Of a stretch of DNA of 64,000 nt, positions 44,758 to 57,640 are shown piece after piece. The position numbers were made by a program, and so were the translations under genes. The stretch is from Oscheius sp. JU75 (Eukaryota > Nematoda > Chromadorea > Rhabditida > Rhabditidae), in NCBI GenBank assembly GCA_037178855.1, contig JASJZC010000005.1, positions 7,006,001-7,070,000 of the forward strand. Direction: 5' to 3'. Position 1 is the stretch's first letter. Each line of letters opens with the position of its first letter. A model generated the notes under the pieces. It was not told the DNA's origin and searched no databases. It saw only the letters and a program-made list of their open reading frames with translations.

Positions 44758-47700
44758 TCACAAGAACTGGTCTCCCGGTTCGTATTTGGTCGTAGTGACG
44801 ACCGCGTTGAACGTCTTCGAGTAATCAAACTTCGAACCCTAAAATGTTAACATTTCGCTGTCTCGACACTTCCTTACCGAAACATCAGTTTTAATGTTAG
44901 TCAGGGACTGTTTTCCCTCTCTCTTGTACTGGTGAAATACTTGATGGATGGCGTTTCGGAACTGTGGGTTGAACCAGGAGTAAATAACCGGATTGGCTAC
45001 GGCGGACATCATGGCGGACACGTGGCAGAAGGCGAAAATCTGAAGAAATTCTTTTTCTTTTGATATGGAAGAGTACTCACTACTGAAAACCAGGGCGTCA
45101 TTGAAAAGGTAGACATGTCCCTGTACAAGTTGATCGCATTGAGCGGAATCCACGAGACGATGAAGCCCAAGACCATGGCGATCATCATCCTAATCAAGTT
45201 CGCTTTGTTCAATTCCCTTTCAAACCGACCTATTGGCTCTGTTCTTTCTGCTCACCAGTTTCTGCTCACTCTCGGCAAGCAGAGCTTGACAACGTCTCCT
45301 CTTGACCTGTCTGTTCATTACTCGAGAGATCATAGTGTAGCAGACTGTCGAAATCACGGCTGGGATTCCGAACTGCAGTAGAAGAACAGTGATTCCGTAG
45401 ATTCGACGCTGATCAGAGCGGCCGAGGGATTCATTGAAGTCGGGCCTGTAACTTTGTATTTCGACATTGATACAATTAGTGGAGCATATTTTGGCGGTCG
45501 AAGGATACAACTGAGAACCACGTTATGTTTGATATTCCCGCTCTTCAGGATTGTCTTTTCGGAAGCTACCCTAACCTGTACAATCTAAAGCACGATGGTT
45601 TCTATGGAGGACTCTGTCTGTTTGGTTGTTTGTTTGTGCGAGGCCACGAAACAAGCAAAAGAAGAAGCTCTAAATTGTTGTTGTTGTAAATTGTGTCAGT
45701 TAGATAATTATTCAGATATAGGACGACGAATTCTAGCGCTACCGACGACAGACTGTAGAGAGACAAAGAGACAGACAAACTGAAAGACTGAGAGACAGGG
45801 ATAAACAGTCTGAGGGACTAAGTGACAGATACACAAAATGACGGAGTGACGGAGAGACAAAGACAAGAATGACGAACAGAGATACAGAGTAAGAGAAAAG
45901 CAGAGAGGAGGAGATACAGTGAAGCAGGGAAAGAGAGACAGAGAGAAGAAAAAGAAGATTGACTGAGACACTCTCCTTTGACCAACTACTTTTCAGCCCT
46001 GAAGGGCTTTTTTGAACTTTCAACTACTTCCAATCACCCACTCTTTCTCAAACACAAAAAAGGCGTTAGCATAAAGAGCACGGAAATAGATAATTATTAA
46101 CGGTGTCGCCAGACGGAGGAGCTGACTCATAGATCCTCCAAGAAGGAAGCGAAGTTTAATCGCTAGACATAATTGATGGAAACTATTAAAACTGTTTTTG
46201 GCAAACAATGATGTAATTGCTTCTGCAAATTGCTGCAATTTGAGTGTTGCTTCAAAATTTTCAAACTTTCTTTATAAAAGGAAAGGTAATAGTTCGGCAG
46301 GCTCCCCCCTTCAAGTCAAAAATTACGGTAGTTGCCCCCCTTCGTCTAAAATCGTGTTTTTCTCATAAAATTTATTAATTTTTCCAGTTTCGAACTGCGT
46401 TTATCAAATCCAGCAAAAAATGCAAAAAGAACCCTTTAGAACATGCAAAACGTCATAAATAACAGGGAAATCAGAGAACTAAGTTTGAGACAAACCTCGA
46501 ATAACTCGTTCTTTTCCGTAGTTTTTTCACTTTTCTTCCATTCTAGGGGGTTTTTTTACACGCTGGATTCGGTAAAAGCCGTCAAAAACTGGAAAAGTTG
46601 GTGAATTTCATCGGAAAAACCTATTCTGAGCGATATTGCGTCTTAAACTGAGTTTTTACTACTAACAATTTCCACCTAACGGGTAAAGTAGATTCACAAA
46701 CTTGAAACACGAATGTTTATTCAACTTGCTAGAACATATCAAGCTACCCATGTTTATAGACCAAAGTAGCTTGTGCTTGTCCGTCAGAGGAAGCCGCCCA
46801 GCTTATACTTAGTGCTTATGTTTGTCATCCCTATTTGTATATCACATAGTACGAAGATCCAAAAAACCACAGCTTACCAGGATTCTTCACAAAAAACTCC
46901 ACAGATATCCGTGTACTTGACTTCGTTTGAGTAGAGCCCAGTTGGCAGAGCCATGGCGTATCCCAAAGCCCAAATTCCGATGACAATTAGAATTGCTCGA
47001 TTGTAGGAAATCATCTGAATTGGTCAATTTATGGTATATTCCACCTAAAAATTACGTCTTTGCTCGGCTTGGCAATCAGCAAACACCGATCTATGGCGAT
47101 CATTGTGAGTGTGAAGCTGCTGACAAATATGCTCCCTCCCTGAAAAAAGTCCATTAGGGATGCTTTTCGGACATTTCCTGATCAGAAATGTGTGGTCTGA
47201 ACTATGATGCCGAACCATCGGACTTATGTTAGGGTGACTGACACTGATGAAATGGAACTCGTCTGTGAGCAGTCTGATGGACAGGAACAAGAGTTCGAAT
47301 TGGTGTTTTAAGGACTTGCAAGCAGAAGGATCAGAAAACGGAGAGATTTTTTGATAGTACTCTTTTTTGTTGATTTTCGGTGTCCAAACTAACCAGAACT
47401 GAGATAAGGCAAATCTTTAGATGTTTGGAAAGGGACAATTTTGTCTTATGTGTACATTTCTTGCGAGTGCTGGTTGGACTAATAAAAAAACAGCAAAGTT
47501 TCAGTCCACAACACAATCGATCATTTCTCGACCCATAACCGTGCGTCTTTTAATTGTCCCGAAGTTTATTTTCTGTAGTCACTTGTGTACCGGCATATCT
47601 TTCTAGCTGTTTGACCTACAGTATTCTAAATACTCGCTTGAATCAGACTGCTAACTTAATCAAACGGGTTGATGAAATGACTTCCGTGAGTCTAAACTAG

Positions 47701-48152
47701 ACAAAGTTGCGAGCAGGAGGAAGTGTACGGGACAGTACACACCTGGTGAAAATAATAGAAAGTAGTTACCTGGAAGATTCCGATGAGTTTACAGAACATG
47801 GCCGGGAAAATCCAGTTTCTTGTGAAAATGGTGATGGCTGTGATGGGAAGACTGGTCATACTCATCAGAAGGTCCGACACGGCCAGACAACCGATGAAAA
47901 TACTTCGGACATTCAGTGAGATCTAAACTGTGTTATACTCGAGAATTACTGTAAATGAAACCTGATTGAAAGCCACGACGTACAGAACTAGTGAGTTTCC
48001 AACAAACGCCGCCACCCAAACCAGAGTGTAGAGAGCGATGAAAATTACCTAAAGTCGGGATTAATTGGAAAGAAGAAGATGCTTACTTGAATAGCGGGCA
48101 AGTCCACATTTTCATTGGAAAAGTCCTGTATAGTTGTGCAGTTATCGGTCAT
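44758..48152 (-). CDS. Class A (rhodopsin-like) neuropeptide-type GPCR
   Basis: Starts MTDNCTTIQDFSNENVDLP at 48152 (N-glycosylation NCT). TM1 LVWVAAFVGNSLVLYVV (GN motif), TM2 GCLAVSDLLMSMTSLP, TM3 GSIFVSSFTLTMIAIDRCLLIAKP (DRC in place of DRY), TM4 AILIVIGIWALGYAMALP, extracellular CGVFCEESWPDFNES, TM5 VLLLQFGIPAVISTVCYT, TM6 MMIAMVLGFIVSWIPLNAINL, TM7 ANPVIYSWFNPQFRNA (NPxxY), and a last exon ending KYEPGDQFL. The W of ESW is split across a 1.4-kb intron (about 45454-46877). NPVIYSWFNPQFR resembles NPY/NPF-type receptors; the exact ligand class is inference. Confidence 0.87.
45756..45957. repeat. Degenerate GACA-type repeat in the GPCR intron
   Basis: About 200 bases of imperfect gagaga/gacaga units on the plus strand (agagacaaagagacagac and similar), lying in the 1.4-kb intron of the neuropeptide GPCR. 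Confidence 0.8.
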
Positions 48153-51100
48153 AACGGGGATCTGGAAAAGGGGTTCGATGTAATCAAGCCCAGACGATGA
48201 GCAAAAGGACAAGAGATGAGAAATGCGTGAGCTCCACCTCCTTCTCTGGAGCGGGCTGCTCTTTTAGCAGAACAGAAGTCCTATTTAATGGAATACCAGT
48301 AAAACTATTAGGTAGGAAAGAGTGACAAACACAGCAATTCGGAAAGATCCCTTGGTGAGCAAAGAGCCAGTACAACTGAAATTTTCAAATGGACACAAAC
48401 AATTGGACGAAACGGACGAAACCCGAGTAGAATTGCCTGTACATTTTGGAACTTGCTTTTATAAAAAAAAATTTCGGTTCCACTGCTCGCCTTCTACTCG
48501 AGAATAGTTTCTCTTGTCAGATCTTTGGGCCACTGCCACCTGCTATTTTCAGAAGCCCCGAGAATAGGAAAGACCGAGAAATGTAAGAAATGATGTAGAC
48601 TTGTCTAATTTGCTGTTTGCTTCAGAAAACTTCCCGTTTTTTGGATTTTTCGCTAGAAAGAGGATTTTTACGCTGGACCTGACCGTCGATGAAAGAGGCT
48701 TATAGAAAGTTCGGAACAAGAATGAGAAATGGTCCGTGACCGGGTGAAAAATTAAATTCACGCAAAAATGACGAGTATTAAAAGAGGGAGGAGAAGCAGG
48801 TGTCTGACGAGGGGAGACACTAGGAACGATCGTCGTACAGCTGAAGAAAGAGATAGAGGCTCGGGATTGTAATGGAATCACGGTAGAGATTGGAGGAGTA
48901 AACAACCCTTATAGCTGCTATCAGTTAACTTAATCAGATGTTAAATGGCTAAAAGAAGAGTCAGAAACTGTCAGAGTCTGAGTGGGATGGGATAGGAAAC
49001 ATCAGGAGTTTGGGACATCACTCTTAAAATATTTCCGGCCAAGATCGAGCTTGCTTACTGACAGTGAACCAAAAAGTATATTTTCTCTTCAGGCTCTGTT
49101 TTCCTGAAAATGACTTGGGAATGTTCCCATACGCTTGAGATTTTCTGAGATTGCCTCTTGCTAAGAGTTCATGCGATCAGGACAAGCTAGTCTGGTTTAG
49201 TGGAAAAGACGTGTTGCGCAAACCTTGAGAAGTATACTCGAAAGTAAAAAGGCAAAATTGAACTGATTAGTTTTACTACAAATTTGAGAGAACCAGGAAG
49301 ACTTCACTGCCACAGATGTCCTAAGATAAACACTTAATCGAGAAGGAGCTTTAGAAATGGAGGGAGTAATTTTGAACTCCGAAAACACTTGAAATACTCC
49401 AATGTTCGACTATTGAACCCTTTGTCACTGTATTAGCTAGTTTATAAATACACATAGGAGCTCCCTTTGACTACCTGGGAAGCGATCTCAAACTACTACA
49501 GACTAAAAACTTGGTTTGGTCAGTTGTGCAAAAAGCAAACTACAAACAGACGACATCTATGCAAAACCATTTGTGCAAAAGGCAGTTATAAGCCGCATAA
49601 GCTCTTGAATTGGAAAGGGGTGAGGGTGTTCAAATGAATGCAAACAGCTTCTGCCCTAAATAGACAGACAGAGTACTCGACTCTGCAAGTGTCCAAGTTC
49701 CGGGTGGTGCTTCATTAGAGATGATAAATGACCTCGACTCGCGACTCTTTCACCGAATAATCTTCGGCCTAGCGTTCCTTCAAAGTGATCTATTGGGTAT
49801 TAAGCTAAGGATTTGCCAATTTTCAAGAAGATCCTATTTTGATAAGAGTGGTCTCTGAGATCGGGGATGCACTCTCATTAGGCTACTACGCACATATGGA
49901 GCTCCGTCTGTTGATCAACCAAGAGGAAAATACGCATGGCTGAGGACATTGTGACTCCCAAAAAGAGGCTGCCTCAAAATAGTGAGATTATTTACATATG
50001 GGGAGAGAGATGTTTTGTTTTCGATGACCGAATCAAGGTTAATCTGATTGCTAGGTGAACCTCTTCAAAAAGAGCTTGTGTACCAGTATAACATACGAAG
50101 AAGAAAATCAATCACTGTGAAGTGTGATGATCGACACATACTTTGAAAGTGCAGATCCTACAGAGCTTCTCCCAGAGAAAATTGGGTTTTTGCCGGCGCA
50201 TCTCGGTGAAGATTCAGTCTCTAAGGCAAAGCATGAAAAGGTGCCGGAATAGTGTCTATAAGGACTTTTCCAAACGGTGACTAGAGCGGCTGTATTTGGA
50301 GTGAGAGCCGAACTATATAGCAACTGTCCGGTGTCAAGTTGAGAGCAATCACCACAGTAGACGTCACAGAACAACAATGGTCTTCAATGGAACACCTTTG
50401 GCTATGTTTAGATGGGTCAGGACCGTTAATGGAGTTTCTTCTCTGCACGCTGGGTTGCACTCTAAAGGCACAACATTTTTAGATGCCCCCATATGTTCCT
50501 AAAAAAGACCTTTTAAATTCTCGAGCTCATGTTCTTCATTTTCTAGGGGCATGATGAAATTCGAGCCATTTCTGTTCCATCTGTAAGAGAGACCCCATTC
50601 TTCGCGTCATTAATATTCACGACAAAAAACTGAGAGGGTGGAGAAGATTCGAACACGGACGTTAGAGATTGTGGGGAGTTTTGGAGTGTTTGAATGAGCA
50701 ATCTCTTAATTTTAATAAAGTGTTCATCACAACATTTTGAACGAGAGCAAATAAACATAAAGAAACAGAGAGATCTGTTTCTTGATAACCTTTCGCAAAG
50801 ATCTTTGGCAATCTTTGCAAGAACAGCAAAAATCGTCGGTGCAAATTGGCGGAGGAAAGAGTGAATTATCCCACAAGTGTGATCTAATCTGACACTGTAA
50901 CTGCAGCTCGTCTACTCAATTTTGAGTGGAAAATCTTGTTAGGAACTCCTTCCGATCAGGAATATCCGGTCGGGAGAGAAGACGTTTGACACTGGAGAAA
51001 GATAACAAGCTCGTACATATCACAAAGTGCGCTCTCAAAAACTCTCAAAAAGCGTTGTCCTAAAACGAAGGAGCCCTCTTCAGACAGCTCTACAACACCA

Positions 51101-52815
51101 GAGCTGCTAACCTGATTCGATTTCGAAGGCGTAAGTTTCACACCCTTTGAAAGTGCAGCAAAGTTTCGAGAATCACGTTACCAGGAATTCAACTTGACTG
51201 TTGTACTGACTGAACAAATGATGAGGAATGCGGAAATGGTGTCAAGTATGGGATGGAGATGGGAAATGCGCGTCGAGAGACTTTTTTTTTTTCAACTGAC
51301 TCATATCTGTGCAACAGAGGCTGAGTGATTTTTGGGTGTGGGCTGCAGTTTGAAAAAGACTTAGCATATTCCCAGAGGGGCCTTTGATCATCCTTTATTC
51401 GTTTGTTGTCCCCTTTGCGAGTCGCCTCCCCCTACGTCAAAACAGGCACAATAGAAAGCTCTCTCTTAAGATCCCAGGAGCACTATTTTGAAGAATGACA
51501 AGGATTTGTTTAACTTGTCAAAATGGGGAGAAAACACGTCATGACCATTGAAGGATGAGGGACAGGAGGTTTTTGAAATTTTGGAGGAGAGAAACGATCT
51601 TTGAAATCGGGGACACGATTTAAATCGTTTAGTTTAGACAGGCGTCCTGTTCAGATTGAATCAATAGAAAACGAGGAAATTTTTTTTTATTTGGTGACCG
51701 ACAAGCAGGCCGCTCGTTTGACTTGCCTGCAACATGAATCTGCTAATTTACCATAAGACAATTGAGCGAAGAGGTCAAAGACGCTCTACCGAGAAAAGCG
51801 AGTAATTGCAAAGTATAGCGGCTGTTTTATGAGTCATTTTGAATGACATCAAGCAGTTATCTTCATTTAAAAAGAGTAGAGAGAAAGTTAATAGAGTAAA
51901 GTGACGGCAATGGACTCAATGAGTGGAGAGAGACTTCTTTCGGTTGTTAAGATCTAAGGGACTGTGGTGATAGACTTGCTTGCAAGGAAGACAATTTTAC
52001 TGAAACAGACGTAGCTGACATCTTTTGTCACTAAAGTTTTCAGTTTCACTTTTTTCATTCACTCTTTTTTCACCACTGGTATCCGTCCGTTCGTCGCCGT
52101 GTCCGCACAATTGACTGCCAACACTAATACTCAAAAACGCTGACAAGTCATTTCATGTCAGGAAACAAGGGGACACGCAGCTGTGGAGGAAACTGCTACT
52201 AGGGAAGCGGCGCAACCGCTTGTGATCAATTCTAAGCCAAGACTGAAGAGCTGCGAAGCTGCCGTCGGCAGCTGGTATTGAAAACAGCTCCGACAAACCG
52301 GAGCCTAATGTTAACCTAAAAAAGATGACAGGGAGATGGCTGAAGAAGTATGGGTGAATGATTGTGTATGATACTGTAGCCTAATTGAGAACAAAGTGTC
52401 GTTCTACTGATTTTGATTAGCTAGAAGTGCATAAAACGAGACTTCCATTGACCTGTGCTGGATAAACAAAAGGATGACGCTTGTGACAAATTCGAAGAGA
52501 AGACGGAAGCATAAAGTTCAGAAAATAGGCAAACAGTTACTCTCTTACGCAACAGTAAAAAGTTGTTCCCAAGCTTCCAAAAACAGGCATGATGCGCAAA
52601 ACACGTACCATTTATAGCACACCATCACGCGCACAAACAGAACCTTATAGAAAGACATAATTGGGAGCGGAAGTTGCCCTCCGTGTAGGTGGACCCAATT
52701 GTCCCCCTACCCTAACAAGTGTCAATTGTGCTTATTGAGGCCATGCTAGCCGTTTAAAATGCCACTTTGTGGACGGTCAACGGGAGTGGAAAGTGAGATT
52801 AGTGTTTGTATGACG
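48153..52815. other. Gene-poor region
   Basis: About 4.7 kb without a gene I can support. Open frames such as 48549-48905 (-) and 50956-51141 (-) show no domains and no exon partners. AT-rich, with scattered A and T runs. Confidence 0.4.
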
Positions 52816-53160
52816 AACCACTAATTGGGCAGGTTCCAAGAAGTCCGGTAGGAATTATGCTCACGGCTTACCCATCCTCTGTCAAAACTCAAAAACAAGA
52901 ATTTCGAAGAGCTCAAAGTTCTGAGCGACCTTGAAGGAAGAAGAAGGAGGAGGAAAGACAAGAGCCAGATAAACATGAATCTGCTCCAGTGGACTTGGAA
53001 CAAAGTTACTCTGACTCTATTCGAAAGAGACAACAACTCTCTTAAATAGTAACAACTTTCTGACGCTGTGGGTGGAAATTGGATTGAGTTCGGATTGAAA
53101 TAACCGGCAGACCGACGTCCTCTCGATTTGCGACCATAATTCGTGTTAAGCAAAATGCAA
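52816..53160 (-). other. Possible signal-peptide exon
   Basis: Inside the minus-strand ORF, MFIWLLSFLLLLLPSRS (ATG near 52978) looks like a signal peptide and the frame runs to a gtaagc donor after FDRGW near 52873. No second exon was found, so this is only a candidate. Confidence 0.25.
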
Positions 53161-56100
53161 TTTCAACAATTGACATTTCACATTACTTTCGCGTGTGAGT
53201 GCTGGTGAGTCGTATCCAAAGCGCTATCTTTGGGTGTTATCGTCAGCAAATGTGTTTAGACGATAAAATTTAGAAATGCGGAAGTGGGTGACTGACCCTT
53301 GACAGGTAATGAACAGTAATGGCTTATGTGGCACGCAACATGGAACATGCGACTGTCCAGGCTCCAGGCAGAAGTATAGATTGTTTGGTACAGTAAAGTT
53401 TGAATTGAAAAAAAAGTTTGAATTAAAAAGCTTTGCAGCTCTGTTTGCATAGAATGACAGACAAGGATATTGTAGATTATTAGCAGAATTCAACAACTAG
53501 ACATAATTTGAAACAACCTCTTCAGTGTTTGCAGCCTAGGTTTGCCGCTGTTGCCAGGGCTTGAATTGTGTTTGGCCCCAATTAATAAGGAGGATCCACC
53601 TTCAAGCGTCATAATAACACCGCCACAGATTGTTTACCGAGAAAGGTGTCAATTTCGCAGGCTGTTGGCTACGAACCAAACTCTTCCTTGTGACAGTTAG
53701 AAACTTGAGTTGACTTGATCTAGGGACAATTAGGTATAGTGCTTCCTGGGTGCGGGCATCTGTTCTGATATGTGCATCCACAATCTGAACCCGGACCGGG
53801 TGGAAGGGACAAAAGTGACGGGTGCTTGATTAGCCTTCGAAGAAGGGGAAAAGAAGCGGGAGACATCGGTCAAGAGATCGAGTTACGAGAAGGAAGCTGC
53901 GCATTTTAACAAGCCCTCTGGAGGCACAGAGAGCAATTTTTCAGAGGAAAAAGTCTCCAAAGATCACTTTTTCCCTTGATCTCATCCTCAATTTTCCTAA
54001 TTTCACTAGTTTCATCACAAACCGCATCCTTATTTTCTACTAAAATATGGAAGTCTCCTTTTAGTAGAAACGGAGATTCTCAGGATGACGCATGTCGGAA
54101 TGGGAAAGTATTTATCAATGCGGAGACTTGAGGGTGGCGCATAAATTAGCAGGATCAGCAGCCCCTTCATGTTAAGCATTGCAAAAATAGACTAGCTTTT
54201 CGAAAAGAACACTTTTCGAGAAGTGAAGTGCTCATTCAATTCTTGACTGTCATTAGGTAACCACTGACTTTGTTTTCCATTTCGCGAAACCAAAAATGGA
54301 CGCTTCTGTGCAAACCTGATTAGTTGAAGAGTGTAAAGTCAAGTATGGGAGATGGACTACCCTGTTTGAGTGGCAATGAAACGAGGAACAGAATAGATTT
54401 CAGGGCAGCTAGCCGTCAAAACTTGATTCCTCCAAGGAGTCTTGGCTCAAACTTTTGATATGCACGGGACAGAAGCGGCATCTCAACCTGCAAAGAGTGT
54501 AAAATGGTCTGGACAAAACAGAGCTTTCAATATTCCCAGATTCGTTTTGCTAAACTGTTTCTTAATAGACACGTGGATACGTGAAAATACCAATGTTTTG
54601 GTCACTGGGCCAGCCGTCTCCGATGGCTTCGCCGTCTTTTTGCCTTCAGTTTGCAGCTTGGCTGCTTTTCCGATCAACAGACATTCTAGACAACATAATT
54701 GGCTCGCTTCTGTTTTGTGGACACGGACAAACAGAGTGCACCAGAGAAACCATCGCGTAGAGATCCTCCAAAAAACGTCCTTTTTCAAGCAGCATTCTAG
54801 ACTCGTTTAAGCATCTGACAAGAGGACCTCAACCTACACACTCTGTTCTGTTTCCTTGTTCCAGAAAGATTACCCAGCCGAGTGTTTGTTGAAAATCGAG
54901 AAATGGCCCGAGGCAAACAGACAGGATTGGCACCAAAAGGGATGACATAATTAAATAAGGAAGAAACTGAGATCTTTGTTTTAATCCTCTGTGTTTTGAG
55001 TTACTATAAGAGAATTGCGGGGAAATGAGTAAGTTTTGTGTTCACCTAATTATTCCATCGAGGAAGTTTCAAAAATTAGGAGAAGGTGGGAACTTCTTGA
55101 ATTTCAGTGAACTTGATCCTAGCATCATTTTTCGAGCAATTTGAGCGCAAGGGGTGTGTAAAATGGCAATTTTTGCGGAGTATGACAAAATACTACAAAA
55201 GGCGAGCGCTGAAACGAGGAAGATAGGAACTTTGATCAATTTGATTAAGTCACAACTTCTTGGACACCTGTTTTTATGAAAAATGCATTACTGATTACGG
55301 TAGCGGAGAGGGAGAGAGAGAGACAGAGAGGCAGGGAGACTAAGAGAGAGTACCTCAGCCCTTATCCCCAGACGCGCTTAAAAATTCTGTCTAGTAAGTA
55401 AGCGGCTTCCTGACAAGAGTATATGAATTGATTATTTGCTATTCCGAGTATGAGGTTCTCAAAAATGAGGGAGACTCGCGACAAAGAGCTTCTCCAAAAA
55501 AGATCGTAATCATAAAAGGATAGGTAGCTGATGGGGCTCTATTCCAGAACGTAAACTGGACGTCGTCCTCTAACCTACACTATGAATAATGCAAAAAATG
55601 TAAGCCTCACGACAACCTTTCCAACCTTGCTGGAAATGTTTGTTTGACTTCTGGAAGAAGGATCCCAAGTGAGCCGAGGAGAGACGGACGAGCCTTAAAA
55701 AGTTCGATAATTGCTACTGCGCGCCAATCATAAATATGCGTAGTGTAAGAGAGGAGAAGAGAGTCAAGTGGACAACTGATCGATGGCACATGTGGTTCTA
55801 TGAGGGAGGAAAAGACTGTACGTCCGGTCATTTGGAGGAGGATGAATGGCTTCCGCAACCTGTGTTGGCAGTCGGGATTCGAGGCAAAGATTATACATAC
55901 GTTATAGGCAGGTTGATGATGATCGAAAGGGGGAGAGAAGGCGGTAGATTAGGAATCGCTTTGAGGTTGGGCCAGATTTCTGAACACAGTTCCGAATTAT
56001 CGTTAGTTTCGAAACATAAAAAGAGCTCAATGAAGCTGAGAAAGTCTGAAAGAAGTATGGAACAGTCAAACTATGATCGGGGCAACCTGGAAGGTTTCTA

Positions 56101-57004
56101 TACCCGATGAGGTTGTTTCTGAATCTACAGTTAATAACCTTAGCAACCTAATATACTGTGGAAAGTTATTCAATTGTCGGTTGTGAAACAATCTGGTGTT
56201 TCGGACCAGCTCGGTCCGGACTAAGCTTGGTAAAAAGCACGAGCTCGCGGGTGTATCCAGCCTGCTGACTATGACTGAGTTATGGAATGAGCAGGAATAT
56301 GCATTCCTATTGTGTGTAAGACATGACTTATAAATGTGTCTACAGGGGATATTCTGCAAATTTACATAATTAATGGTCGTGTACGTAGATCACACAAACG
56401 ATTAGAACAGATGCAGGGTTTATCTTCAACAGGCAATGTACGTACCATCGCTATCTATTATTATTCCAGTTTCACTAATCACAATAGTCGTAATACAATC
56501 ACTGTTCTAAAAACATACGCTCTCTAACCAGAACATAGTTTAGAGTCAATTATCTAACCTTTTCGCAATAGAGTTACTGATTCAATGAACCGCATTGCAA
56601 CAGCCTTTGACAAGACCTTTGGTTATGGAACACCTGTTTCCTGATGATTTCATTTGACTCGGACTAAGATCACACCTAATTCGCATGAAATATGATCATA
56701 CTGACCACTTGTCAGCAGGGGACTAAACGGAGAACAGTAGAAGACATACTTGAAATTATGGACAAACAAGGGGCTTCAGAAATGCAAGCGAATTCTCAGA
56801 GAGGGCAATGACTCTTCGAAACAAACAGCCAGTGTCACAAATAACTCAGTCAGGCGTAATTACCGTTTCCGCATTTGAACCGCCCTTATCCTAATGAGAT
56901 CTCGGCTCATGGTTCTGAGAAGCCAATTTTTCCAGAACAAAACAACGAGCAGAAGATTGTTTATAGCCCGTTTAAGTGTATCTCGTGTTTTGGACGACGT
57001 AGAA
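53161..57004. other. Gene-poor region with a GA repeat
   Basis: About 3.8 kb. No coding region supported; the 124-residue ORF at 55736-56110 (+) is low in hydrophobic residues, has no recognisable domain and no splice context. A short purine repeat (gagaga/gacaga) lies at 55305-55350. Confidence 0.4.
55305..55350. repeat. GA/GACA simple repeat
   Basis: About 46 bases of agagggagagagagagacag-type sequence, similar in unit to the longer repeat in the GPCR intron. Confidence 0.8.
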
Positions 57005-57525
57005 ATGGTCATGATCTTGGAATTGTACGGTCAGATTCCGTAGCCGTGAAGACGAGCAGAATCGCGGAGCTCTAGGATTAGTTTGGGTGAATGTCTAGAA
57101 AAGTTTGATACTTTGAATGGCGTGATTGATCTTCTTTCGGGCGCCGATTGTGGAGACTCCGATGTCTTTGAGATTTTGTTCATCGAGGAGAAGGAAAGCG
57201 TGCATGTCGATCTGAATAAGAAGATTCAAAAGGAAATAGGAATAAGCTCACTTCTTGCTCTCTCATCAGTGCCAAGTATTCACTGCATCCCAGCTGTGTC
57301 AGAACCATCGCCGGATCGGTAAAGTTCCTGATATCCCAGCCACAATCCGACGTGGTTGGGGTTGAGTCAAAGATTGAGGTGGAAGCCGAAAAAAATGGTG
57401 TTCTTCTTGTCGGAGGCTCGAAGAAGACGTTCCGTGATCGTGTGGATCTACTGCTAAGTGAATCCGAGAAGTCGGAAAGCTCGTCCTCTTCTCGGAGAGC
57501 ACAGAGGCCATTTCGTTGGGGCTAA
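57005..57525 (+). CDS. Uncharacterised acidic protein, 5' end incomplete
   Basis: Three exons give one frame: EMVMILELYGQIP, intron near 57040-57074 ending ctctag, then ISLGECLEKFDTLNGVIDLL, GADCGDSDVFEILFIEEKES and KKIQKEIGISSLL, intron about 57270-57341, then PQSDVVGVESKIEVEAEKN, LLVGGSKKTFRDRVDLLL and a Ser-rich end (ESEKSESSSSSRRAQ) with stop at 57523. The ATG at 57005 is the first in frame, but RLSVSRVLDDVE is open before it, so upstream exons probably exist. Family not recognised. It is convergent with the Bicaudal-C gene, 115 bases away. Confidence 0.45.
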
Positions 57526-57640
57526 AGAAGATTTATGAAAGAGACATAGTCTTACGGATCTAGCATTCCTTCCCTCAATCATTCTTCCCTGAGGTTCTTC
57601 GTGAGTCGAAGATAAAAGACCCTAAAACAAGGAAATTTCT

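Noticed and set aside
45708-46023. Ser/Leu-rich minus ORFs near 45.8 kb
   Set aside because: They are translations of the GACA-type repeat inside a GPCR intron.
50956-51141. Short minus ORF with two cysteines, considered as an insulin-like peptide
   Set aside because: Cysteine spacing does not fit insulin A or B chains and there is no signal peptide or processing site.
55736-56110. 124-residue plus ORF in the gene-poor interval
   Set aside because: No domain, low-complexity charged composition, no acceptor before its ATG and no poly(A) context that sets it apart from chance.
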